The notes beneath the pieces were generated by a model. That model was not told where the DNA came from. It did not search any database and saw only the letters and a list, made by a program, of their open reading frames with translations. A stretch of 64,000 nt of DNA from Siniperca chuatsi (lineage: Eukaryota; Chordata; Actinopteri; Centrarchiformes; Sinipercidae), in assembly GCF_020085105.1 (NCBI RefSeq), contig NC_058053.1:15400888-15464887 (forward strand), in the 5' to 3' direction. How positions within the stretch are numbered: position 1 is the stretch's first letter; every line of letters starts with the position of its first letter. The translations under genes were made by a program, and so were the position numbers. Below, in pieces: positions 51,445-64,000 of this stretch.

Positions 51445-53480
51445 GTACAGTATGATTTGCATAACTTACTTTTCCTTTATCATATTACTTCTTGTGTGAA
51501 TCGTTCTCATTATAATGATTGAGACGTGACACTATTTGTTGTTTGCATTATTTTGCACTTCTAAAGTTGCTGTCACTTGATTGCTGTTGAAGAGGCAAGT
51601 GCCCTAACTACCTTCAAACTGACAGAACTTAATACTCCTGGAGCTCAGCTGTCCTTCTGTCTTCATTGCTGTCATATCTTTCTACCTTGTGTAGTGAATA
51701 GCTCATTCTCTGTTCAATTCAGAAGTTGTTAAAGCTCAACAGGTAGAATCTATGACACAAGGCACAGGAGTGAAATAACCCTAATGAAGTTAAAGATATC
51801 ACCAGAGTTGGAAACTTCAAACATAGCTAATATAGAGACTGGTTAATATGTGAACTTTGCATCCAGATGGTCAAACTTTAAGAGGTAAGTAAATACATTG
51901 TACGGTCATTTTTGGTGGAGTGTACTTCAGGATCAACTATTGCACATGTCCAAATGATATTTTGCCATTTAATCATTTCTGTAGAGAGCTGACAATGTGT
52001 AAAAAGACTCCATCTGGCCTGTTTTACCTGTGTGACTCTAGGGAGGATCCACCACACAGCACGCTTTTCTGTAGGCCCAGTCCTTCAAGCATTCAAGTCT
52101 TAGCTACTTCTTGTTTTCTAGTCTTACACAAATGACACCAGCTGTTTTCTCTCATTAGTTGTTATATGTTTTGCATTGAAGTCAATACAAGGAAAGAAAA
52201 GTGGAAGTCCTGTTTCCCTTGCTTTTTGTGCCTTACTACAGGTTAAAGGAGCACCCAGTCATGAGGAGGATAAGGTTCTGCACAAGGACAAACCTATGAG
52301 GTGGCACTGCGGCTTTCCAAATAAAGTTCTGTGATACACTTAGACTCTTAATTGCTCGCAGTCAGTGCATTACAGAACTTTGTTTTGGGAGTTAATACTT
52401 TAACCTGTGGGAAATAAATCCTCAAACATCTGGACATTTCAGTTTACAGCATGGTGCGATATTCCTGTTGACAAATGACTGTTTTCTCAAATAAAATTTC
52501 TCTCTGTTTTAAGCATTTTTCACAGACTCTCTCTTTTTTTTGAGAATTTAACCAAGGTTAATTTGTACTCTAAAGCAGCAATAGACTACTGTGGCTTGCC
52601 ATTTACATTCTGTAACTTTGTGATAAATCATTACTTAAAGAGCAGCACTGCTGTGGGCCATATGGAAACAGTAGTCACATTGGTCAGATGACTCACATTG
52701 AGTCACATTGTTTCAGGTTACTTTCAGTTGTTAAAACCACATCACAAATCTTACACGAGAGGAAGTTTCACACTATCATGATGCTGCTTTAATAAGTGCA
52801 AGTAGTTTTTTTTTTTTAAATGTGACAGACAATGTAATTAAAATAATTATAGTCTCAAACTATAGATATATCATCTCAGGTTTAAGTTGCCAGTTTTACT
52901 CAAATATAAAATATATAGGGGTAGACAATTCGCAAAAAACTAAATCTGATATTTAGCTCACAGGTTTGATTAACTATGTTTTTCCACTTTTGGTCCACTG
53001 TTTCACTTTCTTGCCTTATTCTGAGCCAAGTCAAGCTGGTGTTAATTTCCATTGCCTAATTTTGCCCATGCATTCTTTTTCATTACTTATTAGCTATCAA
53101 TTTTTTTTTTTGCACTTTTGAATATTTCAAGTAGTTATATTAGAAGGGCTGAACTCATTTATCTCGATGTTATCTCGTAACTACTATGCAAATTGGCTGT
53201 AAATTCCTGTCTCAACAGTTAATGGAGCATAATATGCAACCAGTCGTATACTGCAAGGCATGCTGGGAAATACGTAAAATGGTGCATTCATGTGCTACTC
53301 GTTAGCTCATGTCAGCTGTGTAACTACCGGTATGTTTAATCTGTTTAAATAAAGAGACAGAACAGTGAGTAACAACACTTTTATTATAAACCCTACCCTA
53401 AATACAGGCAGAAGTGCAATTCCTCACATTTGCCCTGACCTAAAACCATGCACACCAAACTCATACATAAACTTAAGCAT
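51445..53480. other. Intergenic, nothing recognised
   Basis: AT-rich, non-coding. No downstream exon partner for the 51444 donor could be identified by eye. Confidence 0.5.
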
Positions 53481-53488
53481 ATCTGAAC

Positions 53489-53793
53489 TAGGGCTGCAAC
53501 TACTTTTTTTTCATTATTGATTAATCCAACAATTATTTTCTTTGGTCCGAAAGTGCCATATTCCCATTGGTTGTTTTGTCCGACTACCTACAGAACCAAA
53601 ACCCAAACATATACAGTTCACGATCATATAAGACAAAAAAGCAGCAGATTGTCACATTTAAGAAGCTAAAACCGGCATATGTTTGGCATTTCTGATGGTA
53701 AAATGACTCAAACGATTATTTGATTATCAAAATATTTGCAGATTAATTTTCTGTCGCTCTCCTAATCGATCTCGTTTTATCGTTTCATCCCTA
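53489..53793 (+). mobile_element. Intact hAT-like MITE, family D, with 8-bp TSD
   Basis: 305-bp element with termini TAGGGCTGCAAC and, in reverse complement, TAGGGATGAAAC. It is flanked by a perfect 8-bp direct repeat ATCTGAAC at 53481-53488 and 53794-53801. The interior (ATTGATTAATCC..., GTCACATTTAAGAAGCTAAAA, ATGACTCAAACGATTATTTGATTATCAAAATA) matches a MITE family very frequent in teleosts. Non-coding. Short length and 8-bp TSD fit a hAT-mobilised element. Confidence 0.9.
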
Positions 53794-53959
53794 ATCTGAA
53801 CCAATACCTAATAACCATTTAACATACATACACAAAGTAACCATTTATAAGATTTATCATATGGTATTATCTTACAATTATGTTTAGTGATAATGTAATC
53901 TCTCTCCAAAACAGGGAAAATTCCCATTTTCCCTATTTTGGGACCATTTAACGATATTC

Positions 53960-54083
53960 GGGTCATTCATGTAGCCTGCCTGTGATATTTCCGATGGGCT
54001 GTGAACGCAGCGCACTTTCGCTGTGCTGACCTCTGACAGCAGCTCATGGATCCGCTCCCTCCCTTCACAAACACGGAAGCAGC
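53960..54083 (+). promoter_or_regulatory. agps: agps promoter / 5' UTR region
   Basis: GC-richer stretch with retained CpGs (GTGAACGCAGCGCACTTTCGC, GGATCCGCTCC) immediately upstream of the agps start codon; no TATA box at the expected distance. The start context AGCAGCATGGCG is a good Kozak match. The exact transcription start is not visible. Confidence 0.45.

Positions 54084-64000
<9,917 letters not shown>

Overview
The window looks like nuclear DNA from a ray-finned (teleost, probably percomorph) fish. It has long non-coding stretches, spliced genes with GT-AG introns, long (TG)n microsatellites, and many decayed copies of repeat families common in teleost genomes: hAT-type non-autonomous elements, fold-back elements and non-LTR retrotransposon tails. 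Three protein-coding genes can be rebuilt exon by exon: hnrnpa3 (+), nfe2l2 encoding Nrf2 (-), and the first seven coding exons of agps (+), which runs off the right edge. HNRNPA3-NFE2L2-AGPS is the gene order of human chromosome 2q31, next to MTX2 and the HOXD cluster, so the locus is conserved vertebrate synteny.

Layout. Positions 1-33,900 are a gene desert. I find no convincing exon there. It holds three copies of an unclassified dispersed repeat (two at the left edge, one at 8.4 kb), a ~0.9 kb fold-back element (4.0-4.9 kb), two truncated hAT-like copies (3.65 and 29.8 kb), a tRNA-like SINE-type fragment (12.5 kb), a stop-damaged non-LTR retrotransposon end (31.85-32.5 kb), several dinucleotide repeats, and a few low-repeat, homeobox-site-rich or X-box-bearing blocks that look like candidate conserved non-coding elements. 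The MTX2-HNRNPA3 interval is also a desert in human. hnrnpa3 occupies 33.9-37.9 kb. It is followed by a ~2.9 kb convergent intergenic gap, then nfe2l2 (about 40.8-48.15 kb, minus strand), whose 3.5 kb first intron carries an antisense-oriented LINE remnant. nfe2l2 and agps are head to head, about 5.9 kb apart. That gap contains a cluster of hAT-type elements (48.8-50.9 kb, one with a perfect 8-bp target-site duplication), a CpG-bearing exon-like block (51.1-51.4 kb) and a second intact hAT-like element with a perfect 8-bp duplication (53.5 kb). agps starts at 54,084, and its 4.7 kb first intron contains a 684-bp long-TIR element flanked by TA.

Function. The genes are not an operon and have unrelated jobs. 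Hnrnpa3 is a nuclear/cytoplasmic RNA-binding protein, Nrf2 is the master transcription factor of the oxidative/electrophile response, and Agps makes the ether bond of plasmalogen precursors in peroxisomes. Key functional motifs are intact in the translated exons: RNP1/RNP2 and an M9-like PY-NLS in Hnrnpa3; DLG, ETGE, DSGIS, the CNC-bZIP and the Neh3 LVP motif in Nrf2; PTS2 and the start of the FAD-binding domain in Agps. I found no previously undescribed biological system. The most notable points are the mobile-element architecture, a changed second beta-TrCP degron in Nrf2, paired RFX X-box motifs in the desert and an orphan CpG exon-like block upstream of nfe2l2.
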